64,000 bases of DNA from Nyssa sinensis (Eukaryota > Streptophyta > Magnoliopsida > Cornales > Nyssaceae), in assembly GCA_008638375.1 (NCBI GenBank), contig CM018051.1, forward strand, positions 30,822,740 through 30,886,739, given 5' to 3'. Shown here piece after piece: positions 25,408 to 35,627 of this stretch. Under the pieces are notes generated by a model. That model was given only the letters and a program-made list of their open reading frames with translations. It had not been told where the DNA came from and did no database searches. Made by a program: the position numbers and the translations under genes. Position 1 is the stretch's first letter. Every line of letters starts with the position of its first letter.

Positions 25408-25541
25408 GTCTGACCTCTTCCCCCATTTCCGAATCTGGAAGTAGCTGGGTAGATGCTACTAAGTTCTTGATTGAAACTTTAGCCATTAGCGGCATTGCAA
25501 TAGTAGTTATATTAAACCATATTGGCGTTATTAGTTGGGGA
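25408..25541 (+). pseudogene. VPS55-like membrane protein fragment
   Basis: Frame reads SLTSSPISESGSSWVDATKF and then IETLAISGIAIVVILNHIGVISWG. This matches the C-terminal half of plant VPS55 / leptin-receptor-overlapping-transcript family proteins (endosome-to-vacuole trafficking), where ESGSSWVDAAKFL and AIPAILKHAG.IGWGA are family hallmarks. Only about 45 of roughly 140 residues remain: the N-terminal membrane segments and the final one are missing. After SWG the frame runs into GLEAHRRYVLVENRNER, which I do not recognise. The left side is cut by the LTR end. Confidence 0.75.
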
Positions 25542-25712
25542 GGACTAGAGGCACACCGTCGTTATGTTTTGGTAGAAAATAGAAACGAACGTATCTACTC
25601 TTCTTTGCGGCTTGAATGGTATAATTTGAGTTAAAACTCCATCAGATTGAATTGATTCTAAGGTTTTCTCCACTCCAACCTCTCATAGCTTCTTTATTTC
25701 TTTAACAGAGTA

Positions 25713-26025
25713 TAATGGAGCAAAGTAATGATGTTGCTGAAACAAGTTTTAATTATGACAATAGTGATAAAAAAACATCAGAGTTCTGAAATGGTGCAAG
25801 AAGATAGGATCAGCAGTTTACCGCATTCCATCTTTTTACACATCCTTCCATTCTTGCAAGTGAAAGATGCAGTCAAGACTGTCCTCTATCAAAGATTTGG
25901 GGGCCTTGGGGCTTCTATCCATAATCTTGATTTTGATGCACGTTCATATAATAGGCCGTGATAACGAGTGGTTCGCAAATTTTGTTAATCATGTATTACT
26001 TATGCATGAATGCCTTACTATTTTC
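25713..26025 (+). pseudogene. F-box (F-box/LRR/FBD type) gene fragment, 5' end
   Basis: An ATG at 25713 starts MEQSNDVAETSFNYDNSD, followed by a frameshift. The F-box itself is clear in the next frame: EDRISSLPHSIFLHILPF, then LQVKDAVKTVLYQRF, and LDFDARSYNRP. Plant F-box/LRR/FBD proteins begin this way (DRISxLPdsILxHILSFLPxKdaVxT) and recruit substrates to SCF ubiquitin ligases. A second shift and stops follow; NEWFANFVNHVLLMHE is still readable. Only about 100 residues are present, with no LRR or FBD part. It abuts antisense TM9SF sequence at about 26026 with no spacer. Confidence 0.8.
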
Positions 26026-26800
26026 AAATAAGCATCCCATCGAAACGGCCACCTAATATTGCTCTTCACAAATTCAACCTCATAAGTGAATGATACTCTC
26101 TCTTTCTCCCTTATGATCCGAGACTTGTCGAGCTCTAGTGGACAGTTTACTGAAGTTATATTGTCATACCTATATAGTTTAGTCATTACTCGAGCGTCAT
26201 ATTTAACATTACAAGGGACAACCTCAAAACCAAAAATCTCATATCTAGATGCCTTCTTCTTATCAGCTTCTGAAATTACACCCAAGCCTTCCTCCCTAGT
26301 ACCAATAATCTCTACACCACTCCCTTCATACTCATGAGCTAAAGCCCTGAATTTGAGGTGATTAATGATGTAATCTTCATTGCTGTTGGGCGGTGTATAC
26401 CCAACTAGAAACCCTATCCACTAAATCTTAACCCCATTTTGATTGGCTAACCTTATCGTAGGAAAATTATCCAGAATCAAATTTACTTGATAGAGATCAC
26501 AAGTTCTCTGTTTCAAGAGCTTTACCTCATTCTCACTTAACGGATTTGTAGTGCAGAAGTAGACAGACTCGTTGATGTTCATTCAAAAACGGTAGGGAGA
26601 GTTATCGACCTAATCTCCCATAAGGAGCTTTCCAAGATTTTCAGCGCTTTTCTTTATTCCCTTCAGCGGTTTGCAGTAAGGGAGACTGTAATAGCTGAAG
26701 GGAAGCTCAGCTTCAATAGATGTCAACGAATTAACTTTTGCAAGTATTTCTTCACCCATTGAATATGTGTGCATGTAGCTTTCCGATAGATTGTCTCTCA
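26026..26800 (-). pseudogene. TM9SF / EMP70 (nonaspanin) N-terminal fragment, antisense
   Basis: On the minus strand the order is SYMHTYSMGEEILAKVNSLT, ELPFSYYSLPYCKP, KKSAENLGKLLMGD, NESVYFCTTNPLSENEVKLL, NGVKI, GFLVGYTPPNSNEDYIINHL and then FEVVPCNVKYDARVMTKL, LELDKSRIIREKERVSFTYE, WPFRWDAYLK. This is the lumenal N-terminal domain of transmembrane 9 superfamily proteins (Golgi/endosome nonaspanins), about 255 residues without a visible intron. The nine-helix membrane domain is absent. Several in-frame stops make it a pseudogene. It is sandwiched between the sense F-box and sense LRR-kinase pieces. Confidence 0.9.
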
Positions 26801-26967
26801 AGTTTGGGTCTTTTTTATATTTTGCACCAAGTGATATAAAGTCGCCTAGGCATCCAAAACCTCTGAGACTGATTCTCTAACAGAGCTGAAGTTGGTCAAC
26901 ATTGGTTTGAGACAAAAAGGGTTGATCCACATAAGATTGCTGAAAGTTTTATCTCTTACAACAATTA

Positions 26968-27644
26968 TGTTGAATGACACTGTGATTGAGGAAAATTTTA
27001 GCAATAACAGAAGGCAACTTCACCGTCACCTATGTTTCTTCATCATCTTCTTGTGCTTCATACATTCATCCTTCTCATAAACAATTTATTTCAGTGACAT
27101 TGAGCCATTAATTGCTTTTAGAAACTCTCTTGTCCAAAGAAGAGATATTATTCCAAGTTGGTTTGATTCAAAGATTTCTCCATGTAACTAGACAGGCATA
27201 AGGTGTGAGGCTCACATAGTTCGTCAAATAGATTTGTCTTTTACATTGTTACTCCTAGGTTTTCCATTTCCAAATGGTCTTAGAGAACTCAGATATCTGA
27301 AGCACCTCAACCTCAGCCATTGTGCCCTCACTGGTAGTATTTTTGGAGATTTTTGAATCTAGAAAATTTGGAGACCCTAGACCTGAGTGATAACAGATTG
27401 TCTAGCATATCGGCTCGAACCCTCTCTAACCTGAAGAACCTCAAAGAACTTGTGCTAGATGGCAATTCCTTTTCTGGCAGTTTACCGACAACAATTGGTC
27501 AACTTGATGAACTTACTGAACTCTCAGTCCATGCAAACTCATTTTTTAGAGATCTTCCTACAGAGCTTGAAAATGTAGAAAAACATTATAGTCCCTCGAC
27601 CTTGGTTTAAATTCCTTTTTTGGGAACCTACCTTCCAGTTTAGA
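26968..27644 (+). pseudogene. LRR receptor-like kinase pseudogene, segment 1 (signal peptide and first LRRs)
   Basis: EMS1/MSP1-like receptor kinase remnant. An ATG at 26968 leads to a hydrophobic stretch (HLCFFIIFLCFIHSSFS, signal-peptide-like), then the LRR N-terminal cap with SLVQRRDIIPSWFD and SPCN, and leucine-rich repeats: LKHLNLSHCALTG, LETLDLSDNRLSSI, LKELVLDGNSFSGSLPTTIG, LTELSVHANSF. Stops and frameshifts break it, for example TAG at 27188 where tryptophan is expected. It ends inside a repeat at GNLPSSLE, where MATE sequence begins. Segments 2-4 of the same gene follow at 28000, 28925 and 37883. Confidence 0.85.
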
Positions 27645-27999
27645 GTAAAGGTTGCGAATGAACTAGGTGCAGGCAACGCAAAATGAGCAAAATTTGTAAC
27701 AAAGGTGTCAGTAATGCACTTGACAATTATTGGCATCATCTTCTGCATACTTGTAATTGTACTGTGTGACCAGTTGTCATTGATCTTCTCATCCAACACC
27801 GTTGTCATGAAAGCTGTTGAGAATCTTTCCTACCTCTTAGCTGTTACCCTTCTTTTCAACAGTGTTCAACCCATTCTATCCGGGGTTGCTGTCGGGTCGG
27901 GTTGGCAAGCTTGGGTTGCATACGTGAATTTGGGTTGTTACTACCTTGTTGGGATCCCCATTTGAGTTTTTTTGAGATGGATCTTCAACTGGGGTGTTG
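27645..27999 (+). pseudogene. MATE (DETOXIFICATION-type) transporter fragment inside the LRR pseudogene
   Basis: Frame reads VANELGAGNAK, then VSVMHLTIIGIIFCILVIVL, YLLAVTLLFNSVQPILSGVA, VGSGWQAWVAYVNLGCYYLV, GIPI and WIFNWGV. These are the conserved motifs of plant MATE efflux carriers from the R(V/I)SNELGAG motif through the QPVLSGVAVG and NLGCYY motifs, about 118 residues covering three to four membrane segments. Two stops interrupt it (NAK*AKF and PI*VF). The fragment lies in the same orientation as the surrounding LRR gene and is flanked directly by LRR sequence on both sides, so it is an insertion of coding sequence into a receptor-kinase copy. Confidence 0.9.
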
Positions 28000-28194
28000 A
28001 GTCATAACAGATTTTCAAGACCAATAGTTTCAGAAATTGGAAATCTGGAAATTCTTAGAACTCTTGATCTCTCATGGAACTTGCTCACTAGACCATTGCC
28101 ATCATCGGTATTCATAATTCAGAGTTTGACCCACCTAGACATCAGCATGAATTCTTTTTCAAGACCTGTCTCTTCTATAATTTATGCTTTCTGA
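28000..28194 (+). pseudogene. LRR receptor-like kinase pseudogene, segment 2
   Basis: Frame LSHNRFSRPIVSEIGNLEIL, RTLDLSWNLLTRPLPSSVF, LTHLDISMNSF: two and a half LRR units in EMS1/MSP1 style. It is joined on the left to the MATE fragment and on the right to antisense C2-GRAM sequence. Several arginines stand where the LRR consensus has glycine (SRP for SGP, TRP for TGP), consistent with G-to-A changes on this strand. Confidence 0.85.
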
Positions 28195-28862
28195 TCTACA
28201 GTCAGAGTTTTTGTTCTCCATAAGGTCCTAATTGTTCTATTGGCTACATTGAATGAGACAAATGATTGAAAATGAAATTGAAGCTTGCCTTCTTCATCCT
28301 GAGACTTTACGCTATGTCTAGCATTAAGACCTCGAGCCTTCCGTAGAACTATAACCAGTGAGGGAATGCCCATGGATGCAAGGGATGGGGGAAGCACTTG
28401 AATATCTTCAATATCCCCCCAAAGAAAGAAAAACTTTGTTTTATGTCCAAATAAGTTGGCATGAAATCCAATAATTCTTGCAGATAGAAAGAGCCGCCCC
28501 TGTAATGACACCTTTCTTCTTAGGGAGCATGAGAAATCACTGATGAGAAATTCTTCTGGTGGCAACCCAAAAATTTTTTGGAACATTGAATTCCTATGAG
28601 GCGATCGAAGGTTTAACTTCCTTCTAACTTCCTTTTCCATCTTCGTCAGCATCAAACTTAAGGATCTCATTCCGTTGAAGATCAAGAGTTTGAAGCTTGA
28701 CAGAGCTGGTTTTTATTTTACCATTGCAGGTGAACACCACATAGAGGTCTGGGAGCTCCGTTGAATTCGAGGAAGCAAATTTCATCCCCTCAATCAAAGC
28801 TACGATGATGAGTTTTCCAAAACTGTCAGGCATATCAAGGCCAAAAAATTCCAATCCCTGGA
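28186..28862 (-). pseudogene. C2-GRAM domain protein fragment, antisense
   Basis: On the minus strand a C2-domain piece comes first (SFGKLIIVALIEGMKFASSN, DLYVVFTCNGKIKTSSVKLQ, NEILKFDADED). A jump in frame leads to the GRAM part: FQKIFGLPPEEFLISDFSCS, GRLFLSARIIGFHANLFGHK, TKFFFLWGDIEDIQVLPPSL, SFVSFNVANRTI. This matches plant C2 and GRAM domain-containing proteins of the At1g03370/At5g50170 type, which bind phospholipid membranes. The middle of the C2 domain and both ends of the protein are missing. About 215 codons remain, in two frames. Confidence 0.9.
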
Positions 28863-28924
28863 GCTTGCTGCTTTCAGAGTATAATATGCACTAAGACATA
28901 CAAAATTATAAAAGCAATGGATAC

Positions 28925-29503
28925 CACAGTGGAATTCCAAAAATACTCAGTTGCCAACCTCCAATCTGACTGGTGCTCAGTTTGCAAAGTGCCCAACACA
29001 TAACCACCTGTTCTCTTTTGGTCCTAAATGTCGTTAACAACCATTTATCAACTTGCCTTATTTGCTCTCTAATCTTGTTGTCATCACATATCTTGACTTT
29101 TCCAACAACAATTTCCAAGAGTTTGTCCCTTGAAATATATGTGACATAGAAGGCCTTGCCTTTGTCAATTTTTCTGGCAATAGATTTTTCGGCTAGGTGC
29201 TAGAAACTTGTGCTAAGGCTAAACCATGCCGGCCAAACCAGCCTATTTTCCTTCCACAAGGGGCTACCCAGCTGCACCAGTTTTAAACCGTGCTTCTGTT
29301 TGTGGTGTTGCATTCAATGCCACATTTATTTCTTTAGCCTTGCTGATTTGTCTTCTTAGATGGAGGATGCTGAGAAAGGATATTATCATTCTTGACGAGG
29401 GAAAGGGTAAGCTTGTGAAAGCAATTGAACCACAGTCCAGTGATGAGTTTTGGGTAAGAAGTCTAAAGAGCCACTACGCATTAATATTGCAACTTTTGAG
29501 AAC
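28925..29503 (+). pseudogene. LRR receptor-like kinase pseudogene, segment 3 (last LRRs, membrane segment, juxtamembrane)
   Basis: Degenerate LRR words come first (LDFSNNNFQEFVP near 29100). Then follows a clear receptor-kinase transmembrane region from 29289: RASVCGVAFNATFISLALLI, CLLRWRMLRKDIIILDEGKG, KLVKAIEPQSSDEFWV, in the EMS1/MSP1 style (membrane helix, then basic RWRMLRK). It is cut at 29503 by the Tat element, whose duplication AGAAC is at 29499-29503; the same gene resumes at 37883. A phase shift near 29460 separates the frames. Confidence 0.85.
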
Positions 29504-30063
29504 TGATGCTGCACTTTTTGGCTCTTACGAGGGCTGCTGTGGACTCCGAACTCCATTGCTTGAGAAATACTCAAAAAGAAGATCAGAGGGCCATCGGATT
29601 GGCTCCGGCGGTAGGCGCTCCAATGCTTAAGTTAATAAAATTGAATTGAAAGACTGTAATGTAAGCCAAAGAATGAGCATGCCAATAATAGCATACCTTA
29701 GGGTTTAATTTATAGGCTCAGTGATTCCTAAGTTGATTAGGATGTGGAGCCATAGAAGTAGGAATTTGATCATCGGAGAATGGCCGCTACTATGTTGGAT
29801 ACTGCGCTTGAGAGATATCCGTGAGTGGTAGTTTCCTTGTTGAAGACTGTTTCCTTATCCTTAGCTCGACAAGGTGCTAAGGTGGTGATGAGCTCTATAC
29901 CATGGGGAGGGCTCTGAAGGCCTTGTGCTCGGGCCTATGAGCTTTGAAGATAAAGGCGTAAGCCCGTTCTGAATTAGTTAGCCTACTCTGGATGGCGGAG
30001 TTATGGTTATTCTATAGGTACACATGTCATATGAGGATTGGTTTGTCACTTTGTGGTATATCA
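29504..30063 (-). repeat. 3' LTR of the Tat element
   Basis: Aligns along its length with 37319-37877. In forward orientation it runs from tgatgctgcac to ggtatatca, so on the element strand it starts TGATATACC. It contains gtaccatggg- and gagccatagaag-type words shared by both LTRs. Confidence 0.95.
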
Positions 30064-30090
30064 GCTACTCCCCCCCCCAAGCCTTAGTTT
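30064..30090 (-). promoter_or_regulatory. Polypurine tract of the Tat element
   Basis: Forward gctactcccccccccaagcc; on the element strand a G-run directly precedes the 3' LTR start. Confidence 0.85.
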
Positions 30091-30555
30091 GAGCTCATGG
30101 CGTAACTAAGGCTACGATCTCTCAAAAAGTCATGCATTCTGTCTTCTCATATTCCAAGACGACTGTTGGCGCGTCATTTAATGCTTTGTCCGTCATTTGG
30201 GCTTTCAAGGCAGCCTCACCCATCGCGATGGTTTGAATGGGTGGTCTTTTGACTCTTAGGCATCTATATATGTGGAAGGAAGGTAGATTTATGCCCATTC
30301 TCCCATCCCTTTGCTCTCAAGATGCCACTTTATCAAAGTGAACGGAGTTTCTATAGATGTCGCCACCGTCTAGAGCTTTCCCCTGTTCGGGCTCACCACT
30401 TTCTACTTATATATATTTTTTATTTTGCCACCCCTAATTCAATCAATGCATCTGGTGAAGGTGTTGTACACACACACACACATATATATATATATATGTG
30501 CACACGCTTTTTGTTTTACTGACTTGTGTATCTTGATGTTTTACAATCTGTGTAG

Positions 30556-30933
30556 GGCTTTGTTACCATCAAGGGTTCGGAGACGATTGACGATTTTCAA
30601 TCTAAGTTGGGTGTGACCAAATTATGGCTGGGAACAGCCTAGCCTTTTGCCTCTACTCCCAAGGATAGACTAAAAAAGGTGAAGAGCCTATTGTCCATCT
30701 TGGCATCCGGCCAGGATTTCCCTGCTTGGGGGTGGGCCCTCCTTGATTCCACCGAGGCCTGGATTGTTGATGATGAAGATGATGGTGGGGCGCCTCCTCC
30801 CATCCTTTTCTTAGCAGAGACCCTTGCACAAGCCAACCAGGATGCTATGCTGAATTTGAGGAGAACGAAAGTGATGATGACAGTTTGGGATCCAAGATCC
30901 TTCCCTTGCTCCGGAGAAACCGAGAAAAAGTGA
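30556..30933 (+). pseudogene. Antisense extra ORF (aORF-like) of the Tat element
   Basis: On the plus strand, opposite to gag-pol, between integrase and the 3' LTR. After an acceptor-like tctgtgtag (ends 30555) the frame reads GFVTIKGSETIDDFQSKLGV, TKLWLGTA, a single TAG, then SLLSILASGQDFPAWGWALL, DSTEAWIVDDEDDGG, PPPILFLAETLAQANQDAML and a TGA. An upstream TATA-like ctatatatgtgg (30268) and an AATGAAAC-type tail (31040) could serve a transcript. Tat/Ogre elements are known to carry additional antisense ORFs at this position; function unknown. The last 25 codons fit better in another frame (NLRENESDDDSLGSK), suggesting a small indel. Confidence 0.55.
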
Positions 30934-32009
30934 TAACGACATGGGGCAGAATTGTGACTTGTCTGAAATCGTTATAGCTTTTAGGGTTACCTTTTGTTTC
31001 CTTGTAAACTCTCTGCATTGATGTAACTTTTATAGATTAATGAAACTGAACTCTTTTTCCAAACCCGGTGTACTTTTATTTCTTATCAATGCCAATTATG
31101 TTCTTCCAGAGATTGAGCATTTTCCTGAGTACTGTTGCTAACTGCCATCAAAATTGCTTTACCTGCATATCTTGGTAGTAGGCCAAGCGGTTTTGCATAA
31201 CATCCAGGCCTTGAGAAGGTTCTGAATAAGACTCTTCCAAACTGAAATACTTGTAAATGTTGAGTGGATGCCAAATTGATTAAACATTGTCCCAAGTCTC
31301 ACTACTCTGTAGTATATAAGTGGGCTTCAGCCCTTCAGACCTGTAATCAATGTGGGTAAAGATGTTCACGAACTACCTATTTTGGAGAGCAGCCAACTAA
31401 GTAATGTAACTTGCAATAATCTGAGCAAATCTGTTAAGACAATGTGGTGACAGCTATGCTTCCCACAGTCAAAACAAGGTAGGAAGACCTAACTAAATAA
31501 TTGAGACTGAGTCTTGATATCAAAGGCATCTGAATCAGAACTTGTGTTAAATAACTTGATCAGCAGGTTTGGTAAAAGCAAACCGTCCAAGGCTTAACTG
31601 CCAAGCCAAAAGACTTGTAATAATAACTGGGCTGATAGTATTTGAATGAATCAGAACCTTTGTTCTTAGAACAGATCTCCAAAACTTACTGATAAGAACT
31701 CAAGCAACAAGATTCATAATAGTTGGTCAGAATGGGCATTTGACTAAAAGAATGTTTGTAACCATGTAGCTGAGCGGCTGAGTTAAAACTTTTCTCTTCA
31801 GTTTGGGAAATAACCGAGCAGTTTTAATGAGATGGGCCAGACGCGAAGTTCTGTCCATTAAGATGGACCAGACCTGCGGGTCTGTACATTTAGATGGACT
31901 AGATGTGAAGTCTGTAAATTTAGATGGACTAGACGTAAAGTCTGTACATTTAGATGGACCACTTGAGGAAGATATTTTAAGAAGGGAAAAAAAATATTTA
32001 TTGATAATA
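30934..32009. other. Non-coding 3' region of the Tat element with a short minisatellite
   Basis: No gene is seen. At 31830-31965 a roughly 28-bp unit repeats about five times (forward gtctgtacatttagatgga plus ctagacg-type spacers). The same unit, in opposite orientation, forms the array at 38110-38440. The remainder is unrecognised, with phrases typical of Tat 3' untranslated regions. Confidence 0.6.
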
Positions 32010-32160
32010 CTTTTGTAAGTGTTCTATATTCCAAGGCCTGGGAACAGGTTTCCCAGCCATGTCTTCTAACTAGTAAGTGGTAGGTCTGACAGTTTTGGTT
32101 ACTTTGCAAGGGCCCTCCTAGTTTGGTGATAACTTTCCCGTAGTGGGATCCTTGATGTTT
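32010..32160 (-). pseudogene. Integrase C-terminal end of the Tat element
   Basis: On the minus strand, after the nested solo LTR, the reading is KDPTTGKLSPN, then EGP and KVTKTVR, and DMAGKPVPRPWNIEHLQKYY. This is the canonical end of Tat integrase (GKLGPTWEGPYKV and PRTWNVENLRKYY in relatives). Joined across the solo LTR it continues from FQVGRPL at 33711 with a small frame change. One stop replaces the tryptophan of the WEGP motif. Confidence 0.85.
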
Positions 32161-32165
32161 GGAAA

Positions 32166-33705
32166 TGATTACGCCCAAAGAATAACGCGGTAGTTGTAGT
32201 GTAGCTTTGGGGTGTCGATTCCACAGGGAGACAAAATTAAAAGAATAATAGAAAGAATTTCTGAAAGTAAAGAAATATTAAACGATTAACGAGAAAATAA
32301 AAATATAAAAAGTGATTTTAATTGCAAATAAAATTAAACAAAGTGATTAACGAAAAAGTATTCAAATTAAAGAACAGTAGAGCTTCGGGAATCCCTTTCA
32401 CATATTCGGTATTTTAATTATTTTTAATTTACTGATAACTCAATTGAGAATTTAACTCCAAAAATCTCAATCGGAAGATATAGAATTATAAACCAAAATT
32501 GAACTAAATGTAACCCGTTGAAAAATCATTCATCACTTTTAAATCACACAAATTGTTATCTACATTGAGAAAACCCAACGACGACAATATACCCAGGAAG
32601 CAATATTGCAGCAAAGAATTGAATCAATATAAATAATCAATTGTTTGAAAAATAATCAAAGCATTAATCCATTCAATAGAGAAAGTATGACTAAATTTAT
32701 AAACAGACTGAACCCTTTAATTATTCGGAGAATAAAACCCGACAATAAATTGCGAATGACAACCAAAAAATTTTAATAAATAAACATCACGTACATGAAT
32801 CAAAAATAAATTAAAAATAACCATCTATGGTATAAGTTCATTCCTAATCTTACTTAAAAATTTAGTTACCCATACGTGAGACAGACAACATAAATCTCTC
32901 AGAAAAATAAACACGAAGCATGATGCCGCGGCTCTGTTTTTTTCTTTCTTTTCCGCGCGCCAGGACCTGTGCCGCAGCTCTGGTTTTTTTTTTTTTTCTG
33001 TTTTTCAACCAGCCGCACGGACCCCTTGCCTTGACAAACCCTCCGCGTGGGCCCCACTTCAATTCCTGCGCCGGACCAAGCCAAGCCTTGCTTTTCTTAT
33101 TTTGGTCTTGCTTGAACCCCCGGCCCACACTGCTTCAAGCCCTGCGCCTCACGATGCAGCCGCACCAAGACCAGCAACCGCGCCCATTCCTCATTTGATT
33201 CCGGCGCGCACCGCACCACTCTCTTGGGCCCCACAACTCCTCTTAAGCCGCATGCACAGCCGCTACTTTAATTGATCAGTGCCTCACTGCGACTTTCTCT
33301 TTTTCATTTTTTCTTGGCCAGCCGCCCCACGTTTCTTCTATTCTCCTTTTATTTTTTTCTTGGTTCAATCCTCCTAATTTAGCGCAGCCCACTCCAAGCC
33401 AAGCCGTACCTTCCTATAGCTTTATATTTCCTTTTTTTTTTTTTTTTTCTTATTTTTTTCTTCAGCCATTCGGTCTTGCAATCTAATAAATAATGAATTT
33501 TTTTAACCGTTCAAGAATAAAATTCTCAAGAACTATTTAATGCATTCATTTGAGATTTAAAATATTATAAAATAACGCTAAAATATATCTCACTGTAAAT
33601 AGAAATTAAATTAAATAATATCAATTATATCCCACTTTTCTATTCACATTCTAGCAATTTAATCTAATAATAAGGTATTTAGAGTGCACTTTTACGCACT
33701 CATAA
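32166..33705 (-). mobile_element. Athila-family solo LTR nested in the Tat element (TSD GGAAA)
   Basis: Reverse-oriented copy of the LTR at 11127/19635. Forward it starts tgattacgcccaaagaat and ends gcactcataa. The exact 5-bp duplication GGAAA lies at 32161-32165 and 33706-33710. At 1540 bp it is longer than the 1.26-kb relatives because the CpG-rich middle (32930-33440) is expanded and diverged. A solo LTR arises by recombination between the two LTRs of a full element, so an Athila copy once sat here. Confidence 0.95.
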
Positions 33706-33710
33706 GGAAA

Positions 33711-34620
33711 CGAGAGGTCTCCCCACTTGAAAGCTGATGGGTTTCAGCCCAAACTTAGAGTTGTTGGTCATCTTGTGCTGATAAGCTTCAGTCCTTAGGA
33801 TAGGCATACCGATCTCTACAGAAATCACTGCTTCGGTACCGTTGGCAGGTGAAAAGGGAGTTTTAGAGGTCGGCGCTCTTTTTGTTGTTCTGTAGGCCCA
33901 GAGTACACCAGGGAGTTCTTTCACCCATCTTCCATTGGCTTCTTCCAACCTCTTCTTTAGGATATCAAGGATTGTTCGGTTGGTGACCTCTGCTTGCCCG
34001 TTGGCTTGGGGATGGTTACTCTTTTGTAGGTTCTTGACCAGCATGCCATCAATGCAAACTTCTGTGGTACTTCCGACTAGTGGACTGAACATTTTATTAG
34101 CCAGACGCTGATATGTGGCCCCAACATTCTTTAATCCGAATGGCATCACCCTGTAGCAATAGAGACCTCATTTGGTTATGAATGCTGTCTTCTCCTGGTC
34201 TGGTGGGTACATCTGGATTTGGTTATATCCTGAATAGGCATCCATGAAGCTCATGAGTTCATGCCCTATAGTACCATCAACTAGCTGATTTATCCTCGAA
34301 AGAGGAAAGCTGTCTTTGGGGCAAGCATTATTGAGGTCTGTATAGTCAGCACAGACTCTTCACTTGCCATTCTTCTTCTTAACCAAAACGATATTGGTTG
34401 ACCAATCTGGGTAAAACACCTCCCATATCATCTTAGCATTGAGCAGCCTCTGGACCTTTTCTCGAAGCCGTTCTGGAGCGAGTGTCCTTCTTTTCTCTCT
34501 CACTGATGGGTGGTCTAAATCTACCATCAATTCGTGAGTGACGAGGCCTGGATCTATACCCTCCATATCTTTTATTTCCCATAAAAACACAAAGAGGTTG
34601 CTTTTCAAAAATTCTATCAT
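33711..34620 (-). pseudogene. Tat reverse transcriptase fused to integrase by an internal deletion
   Basis: Minus strand. RT starts near 34620 with the lineage-specific GIDPGLVTHELMVD, RRTLAPERLREKVQRLLNAK and YPDWSTNIVLVKKKNGK, then FMDAYSGYNQIQMYPPDQEK and VMPFGLKNVGATYQRLANKM. The catalytic box reads CIDGMLVK where YVDDMLVK is expected (second aspartate lost). Immediately after LVKNLQKS the frame continues as NHPQANGQAEVTNRTILDIL, the third catalytic region of integrase, then ELPGVLWAYRTTKRAPTSKT. About 1.4 kb (RT thumb, RNase H, integrase N-terminus and core) is missing and the frame stays open across the junction near 34040. Confidence 0.9.
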
Positions 34621-35627
34621 CTCATTCTACTCGGCAGGTGTCAGGTCTAGACCTACCTGTAGGTAGTGCCCTTGTGATTCTGAGCTTACTAGTACTTTAA
34701 TGGGGTCACCAATGGGGCTGGCCCTGCTGTCCCTTCCTCTAGGGCTTTAGTGGCTCGTTGATTCTGCAAGGGCAGTCTTCTGTCTCATAATGGTGGGAGA
34801 GGTCCAGCTCCGTGCATTCACGAGCATGCAGTAATTGCTATTTGGGAGCCTTCTCTTTGAGAGCGAGAGCATGGCACTCTCTAGAAGTCTGTTGGCACCC
34901 TCTCATAGAATAAACAGCCTGATTGTGGACGTACTTTAGGCACTAGTGAAGGGTCGAGGTGACCGCTCCCATCTGATGTAGCCAGGGTCTCCCAATTATG
35001 ACGTTGTAAAGGGACTTGGCATTTAGAACCATGTATTCTGCCATTATGGTCTTTTATCCATCTCTCTCTCCAATTGTAGCAGGGAGGTTGATCCTTCCCA
35101 GTGGAGTGTTAAGATTCCCGTCAAATCCTGCCATGATCACAACAGTGGGCTTGATGTCACTGGGGTTGAGTTTCATCAATTTAAGAGGGTCATAGAATAG
35201 AACATTTGCAGAACTCCCTGTGTCCACCAAGACTCTTCGGATCTCAAAGTTGGCAATCTTGAGGGAGATGACGAGGGAATCACTGTAAGGACAGTGTACT
35301 CCTACAAGATCTTGATCCGAGAACTAGATCTCAAGTACTGGTTTCAATCTTTTCTCAATATGGGAGATCGGTAGGATGCTGGGAGTAGTTCTGGCCTCCA
35401 GAGCATACCGTTTTCTTGCTCTGTTGGAAATTCTCGTCGTCGGGGTGTCTGCATGGAGGACAAAGATAACCTCATTATTTTGTCGCTGAGGCTCATTTCG
35501 TCCTTCTCCTTTGTTCCTGTCTCTTGTCCGGCCTCTGGTCTATTCTTCCCTACTAGGGTCTTTCATTACAGGGGTTCTGCCCTCCGTCTTGCTTGATGAA
35601 TTCCTGCAGCCGTCCTCTTCTTATGAG
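34621..35627 (-). pseudogene. Tat aspartic protease and flanking linker
   Basis: Minus strand, around 35240-35170: ILVDTGSSANVLFYDPLKL with the catalytic DTGSS loop, followed by MKLNPSDIKPTVVIMAGFDG and the RINLPATIG words of Tat proteases, then YMVLNAKSLYNVIIGRPWLH. The fragment is degraded by stops, so no long open frame covers it. It lies between gag and RT as expected. The bases from 34900 to 34621 are the unstructured linker to RT. Confidence 0.8.

Noticed and set aside
32862..33198. Frames on both strands in the CpG-rich part of the Athila solo LTR
   Set aside because: Low-complexity LTR sequence; no domain and no matching frame in the sister LTRs.
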